From IMG/VR virus record IMGVR_UViG_3300008107_000888, positions 1 through 29,480 of that record: a DNA stretch of 29,480 bases, one strand, 5' to 3'. Position numbers and translations under genes: made by a program. The notes beneath the pieces are model-generated. The model saw only the letters and a list, made by a program, of their open reading frames with translations, was not told the origin of the DNA and searched no databases. Below, piece after piece: positions 13,890-21,301 of the stretch (the stretch's first letter is position 1; every line of letters begins with the position of its first letter). Source of the DNA: a virus.

Positions 13890-14085
13890 AGCAACCGCAG
13901 TCTGGCGAACAGACACAGAAGAATTTAACCCAGCAGGCTTTACTATTATGGTAGAAGTTGAGCCTGTATCAACTAATGTTATGCCCACAAGTATGGATAT
14001 GATTATGGGCAATATACGTGATGGACGATGTGATGGATTTATTATTGATCTAGGCACAACAAAGAAACACGTTATACGCAGTTAA
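13882..14085 (+). CDS. Small hypothetical protein (67 aa), last of third cluster
   Basis: The protein is probably beta-rich (FEATAVWRTDTEE, GFTIMVEVEPVSTNV, CDGFIIDLGTTKKHVIR). A good ribosome site (AAAGGAAA) lies in the end of the preceding gene. A terminator follows 15 bases after the stop. It has no recognisable domain; the final GTTKKHV may be a short strand-turn. Confidence 0.6.
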   Translation: MFEATAVWRTDTEEFNPAGFTIMVEVEPVSTNVMPTSMDMIMGNIRDGRCDGFIIDLGTTKKHVIRS

Positions 14086-14100
14086 ACAAAAAACACACAT

Positions 14101-14129
14101 AAGCACCCAGTATTAGGGTGCTTTTTTTT
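14101..14129 (+). terminator. Strong intrinsic terminator before the packaging genes
   Basis: AAGCACCC (14101-14108) pairs with GGGTGCTT (14116-14123) around a seven-base loop, followed by an eight-T run (14122-14129). It separates the small-gene cluster from terminase. Confidence 0.9.
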
Positions 14130-14133
14130 GTCT

Positions 14134-14146
14134 CTAATAAATACAA
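14134..14146 (+). promoter_or_regulatory. CTAATAAATACAA element before the terminase genes
   Basis: Identical to 12401-12413 and lies between a terminator and ATG 14148, one base from the start codon. It is the only candidate promoter for the packaging and head operon here. Confidence 0.45.
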
Positions 14147-14147
14147 G

Positions 14148-14480
14148 ATGACTGACTTTATGGGACTATGTGTAGGGCGTGATAAGAAAGTCATTGATCC
14201 AGAAGATGTGCGTAAGCTGGCAGCACTCTCATGCACGGATCGTGATATCGCAGAATACTTGGGCATTAAAGAAGATACTCTACGCTATAACTTTGCGGAT
14301 ATATTAGTAAAAGGACGAGCTGACGCAAGAATCACGCTACGCAGAGCAATGATGGATAATGCTTGTAAGAATATGCACGCCTCAGTTCAGATATTCTTAG
14401 CTAAGAACTTGTTGGGCATGAGTGACTCACCAATAGATGCAGAAGCCGCAGCCCCGCTTCCTTGGGACGATGAAGTATGA
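14148..14480 (+). CDS. terS: Terminase small subunit-like DNA-binding protein
   Basis: The small terminase recognises phage DNA and feeds it to the large subunit. I choose ATG 14148 (MTDFMGLCVGRD) because the frame's earlier start lies inside the terminator. The 110-residue protein has a helix-turn-helix of the type seen in phage small terminases and Hin-like domains: DPEDVRKLAALSCTDRDIAE, then YLGIKEDTLRYNFADIL. A KGRADARITLRRAM segment and HASVQIFLAKNLLGMSD follow, close to the usual LRR-A and IFLgKn-LGq pattern. It overlaps a micro-gene that precedes the large subunit. There is no ribosome site, so the message may be leaderless. Confidence 0.85.
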   Translation: MTDFMGLCVGRDKKVIDPEDVRKLAALSCTDRDIAEYLGIKEDTLRYNFADILVKGRADARITLRRAMMDNACKNMHASVQIFLAKNLLGMSDSPIDAEAAAPLPWDDEV

Positions 14481-14578
14481 AACTAACTGTGGAGTCACTT
14501 ACATTCATAGTGCTAGGATTCTTAGTAGGCATTGGCATTTACTTGGGTCAAGCATTCTGTAATATTGTCTTTAACTAA
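14477..14578 (+). CDS. Single-pass membrane micro-protein (33 aa)
   Basis: ATG 14477 overlaps the stop of the small terminase (ATGA) and the stop overlaps the start of the large terminase (TAATG). The product has a polar start (MKLTVESLT) and one hydrophobic segment, residues about 9-27 (TFIVLGFLVGIGIYLGQAF). It could be a small holin-like or membrane-targeting protein, or simply a coupling frame for terminase. Perfect nesting between two genes on both sides supports a real frame. Confidence 0.55.
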   Translation: MKLTVESLTFIVLGFLVGIGIYLGQAFCNIVFN

Positions 14579-15801
14579 TGGCTCTAAGTGCAACTCAACA
14601 GACAGTAGCTGACTGCGACAAACGCTTTAGAGTTGTCATAGCAGGGCGTCGTTGGGGTAAAACAACATTGGCTATCCGTGAGATGTGCAAGGTAGCACGT
14701 GAGCCTGGCAAAGATGTCTATTACATTAGTCCCACATATCGTATGTCAAGAACAATCATCTTTAAAAGGCTTAAAGAGAAACTGTTGGACTTACGTTGGG
14801 TTAAGAAGATTAATGAAACCAACTTAGAGTTTAGCCTAAAAAATGGATCCACAATTAGTCTTAAAGGTGCTGATAACCCTGATAGCCTGCGTGGCGTTAG
14901 TTTGTCAGCAGCCATCTTTGACGAGTTTGCCTTCATGGACTCAGAGACTTGGGACACAGTCATACGTCCAGCATTAGCGGATCAACAAGGCTCAGCATTG
15001 TTTATTACTACTCCTGTAGGCAAGAACAACTGGGCATTTGATTTGTTTAACATGGAGCAAGCTCATCCTGAATCATGGGCTAGTTTCCAATATACAACTT
15101 TGCAAGGTGGCTTCGTCCCTGAACAAGAGGTTGCAGCCGCTCGTAGTGAAATGACAGAACAGCAATTTAAACAAGAGTTTGAAGCCAGCTTTGTAGTTGG
15201 ACAGAGTCTTGTAGCGTGGGAGTTTGATCGCAAGGATCATATCAAAGAACTCCTCAATCCTGATTTAACCTTATTGCACGTGGGCATGGACTTTAACGTA
15301 AGTCCTATCACAGCCGCCATCTTTGTGCAACAAGGAAACCTAATGTATCAAGTAGATGAAATACATATGGAGAACTCAAATACACAGGAGCTTGCTGATG
15401 AACTTAAAAATAGATATCCAAAAAGTCGTATCGTCTGCTATCCCGACCCTGCTGGGAGGCAAAGGAAAACCTCAGCTGGAGGTCAAACTGACTTTACAAT
15501 TCTTACCAACGCAGGCTTTACTGTCAAAGCCCCTAATAGACACAACGCTGTCAGAGATAGAATCAACAGCTATAATGCTAGATTGAGATCAGCAGACGGT
15601 GTTATCCGTATGTTTATCAGTGCAAAGTGTAAATATACAATAGACTGTTTAGAGAAGTTCCAGTATAAGCCTGGCACACAGATTCCAGACAAAGATTCAG
15701 GCTTTGATCACATGTTTGATGCTGCCTCTTACTGTATAGATTATATGTTCCCGTTGAAGAGAGACGTGGATCCACAACGCTGGGGACACGCCCTCGCTTA
15801 A
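14578..15801 (+). CDS. terL: Terminase large subunit (packaging ATPase and nuclease)
   Basis: This is a 407-residue protein that pumps DNA into the procapsid and cuts it. The ATPase domain has Walker A AGRRWGKTT (22-30), Walker B IFDEF (113-117, Asp115 and Glu116) and a coupling motif FITTPVG (142-148). The C-terminal RNase-H-like nuclease domain has MDFN (Asp238), VDEIH (Asp260/Glu261), YPDPAG (Asp290) and a late DHMFDA (Asp377 and Asp381). The length is normal, if slightly short, for this family. The start overlaps the stop of the membrane micro-gene. Portal follows after 15 bases. Confidence 0.97.
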   Translation: MALSATQQTVADCDKRFRVVIAGRRWGKTTLAIREMCKVAREPGKDVYYISPTYRMSRTIIFKRLKEKLLDLRWVKKINETNLEFSLKNGSTISLKGADNPDSLRGVSLSAAIFDEFAFMDSETWDTVIRPALADQQGSALFITTPVGKNNWAFDLFNMEQAHPESWASFQYTTLQGGFVPEQEVAAARSEMTEQQFKQEFEASFVVGQSLVAWEFDRKDHIKELLNPDLTLLHVGMDFNVSPITAAIFVQQGNLMYQVDEIHMENSNTQELADELKNRYPKSRIVCYPDPAGRQRKTSAGGQTDFTILTNAGFTVKAPNRHNAVRDRINSYNARLRSADGVIRMFISAKCKYTIDCLEKFQYKPGTQIPDKDSGFDHMFDAASYCIDYMFPLKRDVDPQRWGHALA

Positions 15802-15816
15802 CAAGGACAAGATTAA

Positions 15817-17376
15817 ATGGACGCAATACAAACACTCAATAGTGAAATAGCAGAACTGTTATCAGGCAATATTATCTATGATGCTTACAAGGATCAATGG
15901 ACTTACTTGCTCGCCAGCTATGTTGGTGGTGAAGAATACCGCAACGCTGGACACCTTACACGCTATCAACTTGAAACTGCCAATGAGTATAATGCAAGAC
16001 TAAAGACAACTCCACTTGAGAATCACTGCCAATCAGTGATACAGGTGTATAACAGTTTCTTGTTCCGTCAAAGCCCAGAGCGTGAGTTTGACAATAACAC
16101 AGAATCATTTGAACTTGAAATGTTCTTACGTGATGCGGATCTAGACGGACGCAGTCTCAACGCATTTATGAAGGATGTTGCCACTTGGAGCTCAGTGTTT
16201 GGACACTGCTGGATTATGGTAGCCAAGCCTAATGTTGGTGCTCAGACAGTAGCTGACGAACAAGCCCTAGGCGTTCGCCCATATGTGTCATTGCTAACAC
16301 CATTGACTATGTTAGACTGGAAGTGGAGTCGCAACGCAATGGGACGTTATGAACTAACCTACATTCGTTATCTTGAAGACTCAAACGGTGATGTTCGCAT
16401 TGTTAAAGAATGGTATCAGGATCGCATTGTCACTACTAATCTTGATGTCAAGAAGGGCAACGTCAACGAAGTTATTGAAGAAGTCAACGGCTTAGGACGT
16501 ATCCCTGCTGTGTGTGTTTACAATGGACGCTCAATCACACGTGGTATTGGTATCAGTGACATTGCTGACATTGCGGATCAACAGAAGTTTATCTACAACG
16601 CTACTTCAGAGATTGAACAGACAATCCGTTTAGACAGTCACCCAAGTTTAGTCAAGACACCAGAGACTATTGCAGGCACAGGTGCAGGTGCTATCATCCA
16701 TATGCCAGAGAACTTGGATCCTGGTTTGCGTCCGTTCTTACTTGAGTTTAACGGTGCAGAGATATCTAGCATACAGTCAGCTATCAATCACGCTATCAAT
16801 GCTATTGATAAGATGGCTAACACTGGAAGTGTTCGTGCTACAGAAAGCAGAACAATGTCAGGTGTTGCAATGGAAACAGAGTTTCAGTTACTAAACGCAC
16901 GTCTAAGTGAGAAAGCTGACAACCTAGAGCTTGCTGAAGAACAGATGTGGGACTTATGGTTTGCCTATCAAGGTGAGCAGTGGATGGGCTCAGTTGAATA
17001 CCCTGGCAGCTTTAACATTCGTGACAATGGCAAAGAGATTGAACAGCTACAGATGGCAAAGAACACTGCCACTGATCCTATTGTGCTACGCAAGATTGAT
17101 GAACACATCTTAGAGTGGATGGGCGAAGAGAAAGAAGCATTGGCATTCATTGATCCTAATCCACAAACAGGCAGAACTTATGAAGATGGTGAGGCTATTC
17201 CTACATCATTGCCTAATGCATATCAACCAGCAACTAACCCAGAAGTCCCAGAAGGACAGAACTGTGCTAATTGTGAATACTACAAACCTGGCGAACTCTA
17301 CTGCACTAAGTTTGACGCACCAGTCCGTGCTGTCTATTGGTGTGCCAAGTGGGAAGAAGCTGAATACGAATCATAA
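15817..17376 (+). CDS. Portal protein (DUF4055-like) with Cys-rich C-terminal tail
   Basis: This 519-residue protein sits right after the large terminase, the classic place for portal. It has a helical N-terminus, the family-like core (SVIQVYNSFLFRQSPE, ITRGIGISDIADIADQQKFI and onwards), and a helical crown region near EQMWDLWFAYQGEQ. The pattern resembles DUF4055-type portals. Portals form a 12-subunit ring that lets DNA through and docks terminase. Unusually, residues 483-509 hold four cysteines (C483, C486, C496, C509) as C-x2-C-x9-C-x12-C, ending WCAKW, resembling a HiPIP-like iron-sulphur or zinc site. The ribosome site is AAGGACAAG upstream of ATG 15817. Confidence 0.9.
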   Translation: MDAIQTLNSEIAELLSGNIIYDAYKDQWTYLLASYVGGEEYRNAGHLTRYQLETANEYNARLKTTPLENHCQSVIQVYNSFLFRQSPEREFDNNTESFELEMFLRDADLDGRSLNAFMKDVATWSSVFGHCWIMVAKPNVGAQTVADEQALGVRPYVSLLTPLTMLDWKWSRNAMGRYELTYIRYLEDSNGDVRIVKEWYQDRIVTTNLDVKKGNVNEVIEEVNGLGRIPAVCVYNGRSITRGIGISDIADIADQQKFIYNATSEIEQTIRLDSHPSLVKTPETIAGTGAGAIIHMPENLDPGLRPFLLEFNGAEISSIQSAINHAINAIDKMANTGSVRATESRTMSGVAMETEFQLLNARLSEKADNLELAEEQMWDLWFAYQGEQWMGSVEYPGSFNIRDNGKEIEQLQMAKNTATDPIVLRKIDEHILEWMGEEKEALAFIDPNPQTGRTYEDGEAIPTSLPNAYQPATNPEVPEGQNCANCEYYKPGELYCTKFDAPVRAVYWCAKWEEAEYES

Positions 17377-17391
17377 ACCGGGAGCGAGTCG

Positions 17392-17778
17392 GTGAAACTA
17401 AAGAGCACAGCAATCAAGAGTTATAGACTCCTGCAATTAGAACAACAAAATAATTGCTGTGCTCTTTGTGGCGACGTTATCATAGATGATGCTGTGTTGG
17501 ATCACTGCCATAAGACTGGCTTATTACGCAAAGTCTTACACAGAGGTTGCAACTCAATGCTGGGCAAGATTGAAAACAATATGCCTCGCAGTCGTATGAA
17601 CAGAGACAGACTAAGAACATTTGCACAGAATCTAATGCAGTATATTGAGACTACTCATACTGACATTACGCATCCAACACATAAGGAGAAGAAGATGTCT
17701 AACCCATTACCAGTCCGCGGCATGAGAACTGCCAAGAATAAGAAGCGTCCTAAGCCACCTAAGAAGCAAGGATACTGA
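17392..17778 (+). CDS. Endonuclease VII-like HNH nuclease
   Basis: Endonuclease VII of T4 resolves branched DNA before packaging. This 128-residue frame begins with GTG 17392 after GGGAG. It has CALCG (Cys23 and Cys26), LDHCHKTG (Asp37, His38, His40) and HRGCN (His50, Cys53), the pattern of that family with a His replacing one of the usual zinc cysteines. The last 27 residues (from Met102) are very basic. Position between portal and scaffold is compatible with clearing branched DNA during packaging. An internal ATG with its own ribosome site lies at 17695 and is listed separately. Confidence 0.85.
   Translation: MKLKSTAIKSYRLLQLEQQNNCCALCGDVIIDDAVLDHCHKTGLLRKVLHRGCNSMLGKIENNMPRSRMNRDRLRTFAQNLMQYIETTHTDITHPTHKEKKMSNPLPVRGMRTAKNKKRPKPPKKQGY
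17695..17778 (+). CDS. Possible nested basic micro-protein (27 aa)
   Basis: Inside the nuclease frame, AAGGAG lies just before ATG 17695, which begins MSNPLPVRGMRTAKNKKRPK. The product would have about nine Lys/Arg and four Pro. The ribosome site is better than that of the parent gene, so the tail may be made alone as well as fused. It could bind DNA or RNA. It is not confirmed by any other sign. Confidence 0.35.
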   Translation: MSNPLPVRGMRTAKNKKRPKPPKKQGY

Positions 17779-17779
17779 T

Positions 17780-17968
17780 ATGACGCTTAAAGAATTAGCC
17801 AAAGAACTTGATATTATCAAGAACAACCACCTCAAACATATGTCAGAGGACATTGACAAAGTTGAAAAGAAAATAGAAAAGATGGATGCCCGTGTATGGG
17901 CTATCTTACTCTTACTTGTTGGTGCCGTGGTATTACCAGCTGTCGTAAATTTTGTTAGGACATTTTAA
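17780..17968 (+). CDS. Holin-like membrane protein with coiled coil (XhlA-type)
   Basis: The 62-residue protein has an N-terminal amphipathic, heptad-like helix (ELAKELDIIKNNHLKHMSED, DKVEKKIEKMD) and one membrane segment, residues about 39-58 (VWAILLLLVGAVVLPAVVNF). This matches the layout of XhlA-like proteins and some class III holins, which help lysis from the membrane. It follows the nuclease by one base. No endolysin was found in the window, so lysis may use a gene outside it. The role is inferred from architecture. Confidence 0.55.
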   Translation: MTLKELAKELDIIKNNHLKHMSEDIDKVEKKIEKMDARVWAILLLLVGAVVLPAVVNFVRTF

Positions 17969-17983
17969 CGGCTAATTCAGTCA

Positions 17984-18018
17984 ATTTATAGGCAGTTATG
18001 TCAATTGTCTATAAATAC
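17984..18018 (+). promoter_or_regulatory. CTATAAATAC late-type promoter with inverted copy
   Basis: TATAAATA (18010-18017) within CTATAAATAC lies about 60 bases before the scaffold gene. Its first eight bases CTATAAAT (18009-18016) are complementary to ATTTATAG (17984-17991), and GTCAATT occurs twice (17980-17986 and 18000-18006). A clear candidate for the capsid-gene promoter. Confidence 0.5.
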
Positions 18019-18077
18019 TAAACCAGAGACACATTGGGTGTCCTACAACAAATACTCTTAAAGAGGCGAGGTAAACA

Positions 18078-18755
18078 ATGACCGATACAACATTGGCAAA
18101 CGACATGGGAACTGAACCCGCAGGCGATACTGCAAGTCAGGCACAGGCAGCTAAGACATTTACGCAAGATGAAGTCAACGCAATACTGGCAAGAACTAAA
18201 TCTCAATTAGAGAAGAAGTATTCCAGCAAATACGAAGACTTAGGCGATCCAGATGAACTACGCTCAATCAAAAGTGATTGGGAGAAGAAGCAACAGGAAC
18301 AACAGATCAAGCGTGGAGAGTTTGAAAAGACTCTACAAGAAATGGCTGCTAAGAAAGATGCTGAAATTTTTAAGAGAGATTCAGTCATCAAGGAATACAA
18401 GGTTAATGTTCCAATACTAAGTGCCGCGGCAAAGTTTAATGCAGTCAATGCTGAACAAGTCAAATCATTATTAGCACAGAATGTTAGATTGAATTCTGAA
18501 GGTGATGTAGAAGTAGTAGATGAGAAAGGTTCCGTTCGTTATAATGACAAAGGTGAACCAATTGCTGTTGAAGAATTAGTGCGTGGCTTCCTTGATTCGA
18601 ATCCGCACTTTAAGATGGCAACACCGTCAACTACTAATACTAGAAGTAATATCTCTAGTGTTTCAGCGGAAAAGTTGGATGTGTCTAAATTGAATATGAC
18701 AAATCCTGAGCACCGTAAACTCTATGCGGAACACCGCAAGAAAAGCGGATTTTAA
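18078..18755 (+). CDS. Capsid scaffold protein
   Basis: This 225-residue protein directly precedes the major capsid gene. The N-terminus is acidic and disordered. The middle (residues 30-115) is a long charged coiled coil (KTFTQDEVNAILARTKSQLE onwards, with KKQQEQQ and KKDAEIFKRDS). A short folded C-terminus ends with NPEHRKLYAEHRKKSGF, a basic helix of the kind that contacts the capsid inner face. Such proteins direct capsid assembly and then leave. A strong AGAGGCGAGG ribosome site precedes ATG 18078. Confidence 0.85.
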   Translation: MTDTTLANDMGTEPAGDTASQAQAAKTFTQDEVNAILARTKSQLEKKYSSKYEDLGDPDELRSIKSDWEKKQQEQQIKRGEFEKTLQEMAAKKDAEIFKRDSVIKEYKVNVPILSAAAKFNAVNAEQVKSLLAQNVRLNSEGDVEVVDEKGSVRYNDKGEPIAVEELVRGFLDSNPHFKMATPSTTNTRSNISSVSAEKLDVSKLNMTNPEHRKLYAEHRKKSGF

Positions 18756-18781
18756 AGCCTAATTAAACAAGGAGAATTATT

Positions 18782-19636
18782 ATGGCCGGTTCTACAACCA
18801 CAACACTAAACGACCTTTTGCCAGCAATCACTGCTGAAGCAATGTTCGTAGCAAACGAAAGATCCATCATGCGTGGATTAGTTAAGAATTACAGTATTCC
18901 TGCTAGCAATGGCAAGACAATCACTGTGCCAATCTACCCAACTCAAAGTGCAGCCGCATTGACAGAAGGTGATGAAGTATCTAACACAGCAGTATCTACA
19001 GACGGCGTGACATTGACTGTTTCTACAGTTGCTATCCGCACTATGATTACTGACTTAGTTCGTGCAAGCTCTGCCTCTAACGTAGTAGCTGACATGGGTC
19101 GTTTATTTGGCGAAGCAATTGCCAAGAAGATGGACCAAGACTTGTTAGCCCTATTCAGTGGCTTCTCAGTAGGCGTAGGCAGTGCTAGCACAGCATTCTC
19201 TGCAGCCGTATTGGCACAGGCAGTTGCACGTCTACGTGCTAACGCTGTTCCTGGCGATGCATTGGCTTGTGTGGTTAACCCATATGTTGCCTATGACTTG
19301 AAGTCTGCATTGACAAACACATTTGCAAACCCTAACGCTGGTATCATCCAGAACGAAGCTATGCAAACAGGCTATGTTGGCACACTATTTGGTGTTCCAG
19401 TATTTGAATCAAGCAATATTGCTAACACTGGCACTGCTGGTGATTACGTTGGTGCTGTTTTCCACCGTGATGCTTTAGGTCTTGCTATGATTGGTGATAT
19501 CACTATTGAAACTCAGCGTCGTGCTAGTTTTGTTGGTGACGATATTGTTGCTAGTGCTCACTACGGCGTTGGCGAACTATATGACGGCTACGGTGTTAAA
19601 ATCACTGCTGACAGTTCATTAGTTGATCCAGCGTAA
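18782..19636 (+). CDS. Major capsid protein (HK97-type fold)
   Basis: The 284-residue product forms the head shell. The N-arm (TLNDLLPAITAEAMFVANER), the E-loop and P-domain strands (TITVPIYPTQSAAALTEGDE), the spine helix (NVVADMGRLFGEAIAKKMDQDL) and the A-domain (ACVVNPYVAYDLKSALTN, GTLFGVPVFESSN, YVGAVFHRDALGLAM) follow the order of HK97-like capsids. It lacks a long N-terminal delta domain, consistent with the separate scaffold. The ribosome site AAGGAG is ideal, as expected for an abundant protein. Confidence 0.95.
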   Translation: MAGSTTTTLNDLLPAITAEAMFVANERSIMRGLVKNYSIPASNGKTITVPIYPTQSAAALTEGDEVSNTAVSTDGVTLTVSTVAIRTMITDLVRASSASNVVADMGRLFGEAIAKKMDQDLLALFSGFSVGVGSASTAFSAAVLAQAVARLRANAVPGDALACVVNPYVAYDLKSALTNTFANPNAGIIQNEAMQTGYVGTLFGVPVFESSNIANTGTAGDYVGAVFHRDALGLAMIGDITIETQRRASFVGDDIVASAHYGVGELYDGYGVKITADSSLVDPA

Positions 19637-19648
19637 TAGGAGACAAGA

Positions 19649-20158
19649 ATGGCTTTCGTCACTGAAAACAATATTGTAATCAGCTTTGCTGAATACTCAG
19701 ATGTCCTACTACAGGATCAACGTCTGTTTGAAGTTAATGAAGGCCTTTCTGATGATGTAGTTGAACCTTTCTTGGTTCGTGCCACTGAACGTATATTGAC
19801 TAAACTGAGAACCAGTGCATGGTGGAGAAGTTATTTTAGAGCTCGCAACACAACTGTTGATATCTCTACGGTAGCTGACATACCTGCATTGAATCCTAAC
19901 TATATCAAACTTCGTCAAACTGACTTTACTGAACTATGTGTCTATGTTGCCTTAGCGGACTATATTTTGCCAAGCATTGCTGACTTCTCTAATCAAGAAA
20001 CAGCAGAGCGTCAAAAGATGGGCTACTATGCTAACAGGGCTGAATCATTGTTCATGGAGTTAGTTGAAGCTGGAGATTGGTATGATTTTGATAACTCAGG
20101 AACAGTCACTAGTTCAGAACGCACACCAGGATTGATTAACTTGAAGAGAGTAAGATGA
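19649..20158 (+). CDS. Head-tail connector protein (gp6-like)
   Basis: This 169-residue helical protein lies right after the capsid gene. The region FLVRATERILTKLRTSAWWR, and later LCVYVALADYILPS and ERQKMGYYANRAES, follow the helical pattern of head-tail adaptor proteins that extend the portal ring. A final stretch with DWYDFDNSGTVTSSE is loop-like. The ribosome site is AGGAGA and the gene overlaps the next by ATGA. The role is from position and pattern; sequence families here are diverse. Confidence 0.7.
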   Translation: MAFVTENNIVISFAEYSDVLLQDQRLFEVNEGLSDDVVEPFLVRATERILTKLRTSAWWRSYFRARNTTVDISTVADIPALNPNYIKLRQTDFTELCVYVALADYILPSIADFSNQETAERQKMGYYANRAESLFMELVEAGDWYDFDNSGTVTSSERTPGLINLKRVR

Positions 20159-20547
20159 GACAAGAACTAGTTGATTATATTGGCACGCAGAACCTAGGCG
20201 GATTTATTCTGTCTAATGAACTGCCATACTCTAGTTCAGGAGTCCCCTTGTATATTAAGAATGTGAAAAGAATTTACGTGGATCGCACAGAATTTTCTAA
20301 TCAACCTCTTATTGCTACATTAAGTGGAGTCCAGATTGATTCTGAAATTGCATCAGTTCGTGTCTACTTTGCGTCAGATGCTAAACAATTACCCCCTAAC
20401 TACGACACAGTAGTCACTGCTTTGAGAGCTGGTAAAGATGTTGACACAATTACAGGCGTCACACGCCGTGAGTGTGTTATATCAACTACTTTCCAAGAAG
20501 ACTTGCTTGTCACTGAGTTAGAATTTCGATTCACAACAATTATATAA
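20155..20547 (+). CDS. Tail terminator or neck protein
   Basis: This 130-residue alpha/beta protein has a first helix (QELVDYIGTQ), followed by strands (PLYIKNVKRIYVD, SVRVYFASDAKQ) and a helical NYDTVVTALRAGKD segment, ending in strands (ECVISTTFQEDLLVTELEFRF). The layout and place between connector and tail tube match tail terminators of the lambda gpU type, which cap the tail and join it to the head. An alternative is a second head-completion protein. It overlaps the connector by ATGA. Confidence 0.65.
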   Translation: MRQELVDYIGTQNLGGFILSNELPYSSSGVPLYIKNVKRIYVDRTEFSNQPLIATLSGVQIDSEIASVRVYFASDAKQLPPNYDTVVTALRAGKDVDTITGVTRRECVISTTFQEDLLVTELEFRFTTII

Positions 20548-20559
20548 AGGAAAAAAGCT

Positions 20560-21045
20560 ATGGCTTATATTAACCCAAGTCCTGGAGTAGGTGGTGCCCA
20601 GGTTACATTAAAACTACACCACACGAGTAAGGCAACTGATGCTACAGGCTTAAACATCCCAGCATTGCAAGACGTGACTATCAACGCAGGCAATGACGTG
20701 TTTACCTGGAGTCAGTTAGACAGCGGTTCTAAACAACAGATTGCAACTACTGCAACCAACAGTTTGTCTATGAACTTGGTCCTTGACCCAACCAGCTTCT
20801 TCCCAGGAGCAAGTCCAACTACTACTGCCGCAAGTCAGGGTATCTTTGGATTAAGCAACAACAAGACTAAAGTAGAATTTGATCTTGTCATGGGAGACAC
20901 TGACGGTGGTGTTAACACTAAAACCATTAATGGCTTTGGCTATATTACTGGTTTAGCACCAACAGTATCTGCTGATAGTCCAGTATGGGTATCACCAATC
21001 ACAATCACAGTGACTGGCTCATACACTATCACTACTACAGCCTAA
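20560..21045 (+). CDS. Major tail tube protein
   Basis: The 161-residue beta-rich protein (GGAQVTLKLHHTSKATDATG, then QDVTINAGNDVFTWSQLDSG, ending SPITITVTGSYTITTTA) has the shape of a tail tube subunit: a beta-sandwich with a long loop near residues 80-100. It precedes the tail chaperone and tape measure genes and is followed by a terminator, so it may be expressed in greater amount than downstream genes. The ribosome site is AAAGGAAAAA. Confidence 0.8.
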   Translation: MAYINPSPGVGGAQVTLKLHHTSKATDATGLNIPALQDVTINAGNDVFTWSQLDSGSKQQIATTATNSLSMNLVLDPTSFFPGASPTTTAASQGIFGLSNNKTKVEFDLVMGDTDGGVNTKTINGFGYITGLAPTVSADSPVWVSPITITVTGSYTITTTA

Positions 21046-21062
21046 TTAATCTTAGGTAAGAG

Positions 21063-21090
21063 AATAGGGGCATTATGAGCCCCTATTTTT
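21063..21090 (+). terminator. Intrinsic terminator after the tail tube gene
   Basis: AATAGGGGC (21063-21071) pairs with GCCCCTATT (21079-21087) around a seven-base loop; a T-run (21086-21090) overlaps the stem end. A clear terminator that would reduce transcription into the distal tail genes. Confidence 0.85.
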
Positions 21091-21097
21091 GTTTAGG

Positions 21098-21108
21098 CTA
21101 TAAATATT
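21098..21108 (+). promoter_or_regulatory. CTATAAATATT late-type promoter
   Basis: TATAAATA (21099-21106) matches the T4-type late consensus and lies eight bases after the terminator and 18 bases before ATG 21125. It can restart transcription of the distal tail genes. Confidence 0.5.
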
Positions 21109-21124
21109 GTAAGGAAAAAGATTT

Positions 21125-21298
21125 ATGGATCTATTAGATCAAAAGACAGATAAAGAGTTGCTAACCAGCCTCCTAGCAGAACTAGCTAAAGCCAAGAATG
21201 AATTGACTTGTGCTAGAGGAGACATAGATAAGATATCAAGTAGGATAGGTTTCTTACTTGTTGTCACAAATACACTGATAAACAGATCAAAGGATTAA
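21125..21298 (+). CDS. Small helical hypothetical protein (57 aa) before tail chaperones
   Basis: From ATG 21125 the frame reads MDLLDQKTDKELLTSLLAEL and ends TNTLINRSKD, 57 residues. It is helical with leucine-rich heptads and a moderately hydrophobic C-terminal segment (IGFLLVVTNTLI). An AAGGAAAAAG ribosome site precedes it and an AGGA site for the next gene lies at its end. It could be a small tail assembly factor or a membrane-associated protein. No family is recognised. Confidence 0.6.
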   Translation: MDLLDQKTDKELLTSLLAELAKAKNELTCARGDIDKISSRIGFLLVVTNTLINRSKD

Positions 21299-21301
21299 AA
21301 G

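Noticed and set aside
14118-14147. Earlier start for the small terminase
   Set aside because: It lies in the stem and T-run of the terminator at 14101-14129.
17236-17376. Portal C-terminal cysteines as a separate gene
   Set aside because: The reading frame is continuous with portal and there is no internal start with a ribosome site before the cysteines.
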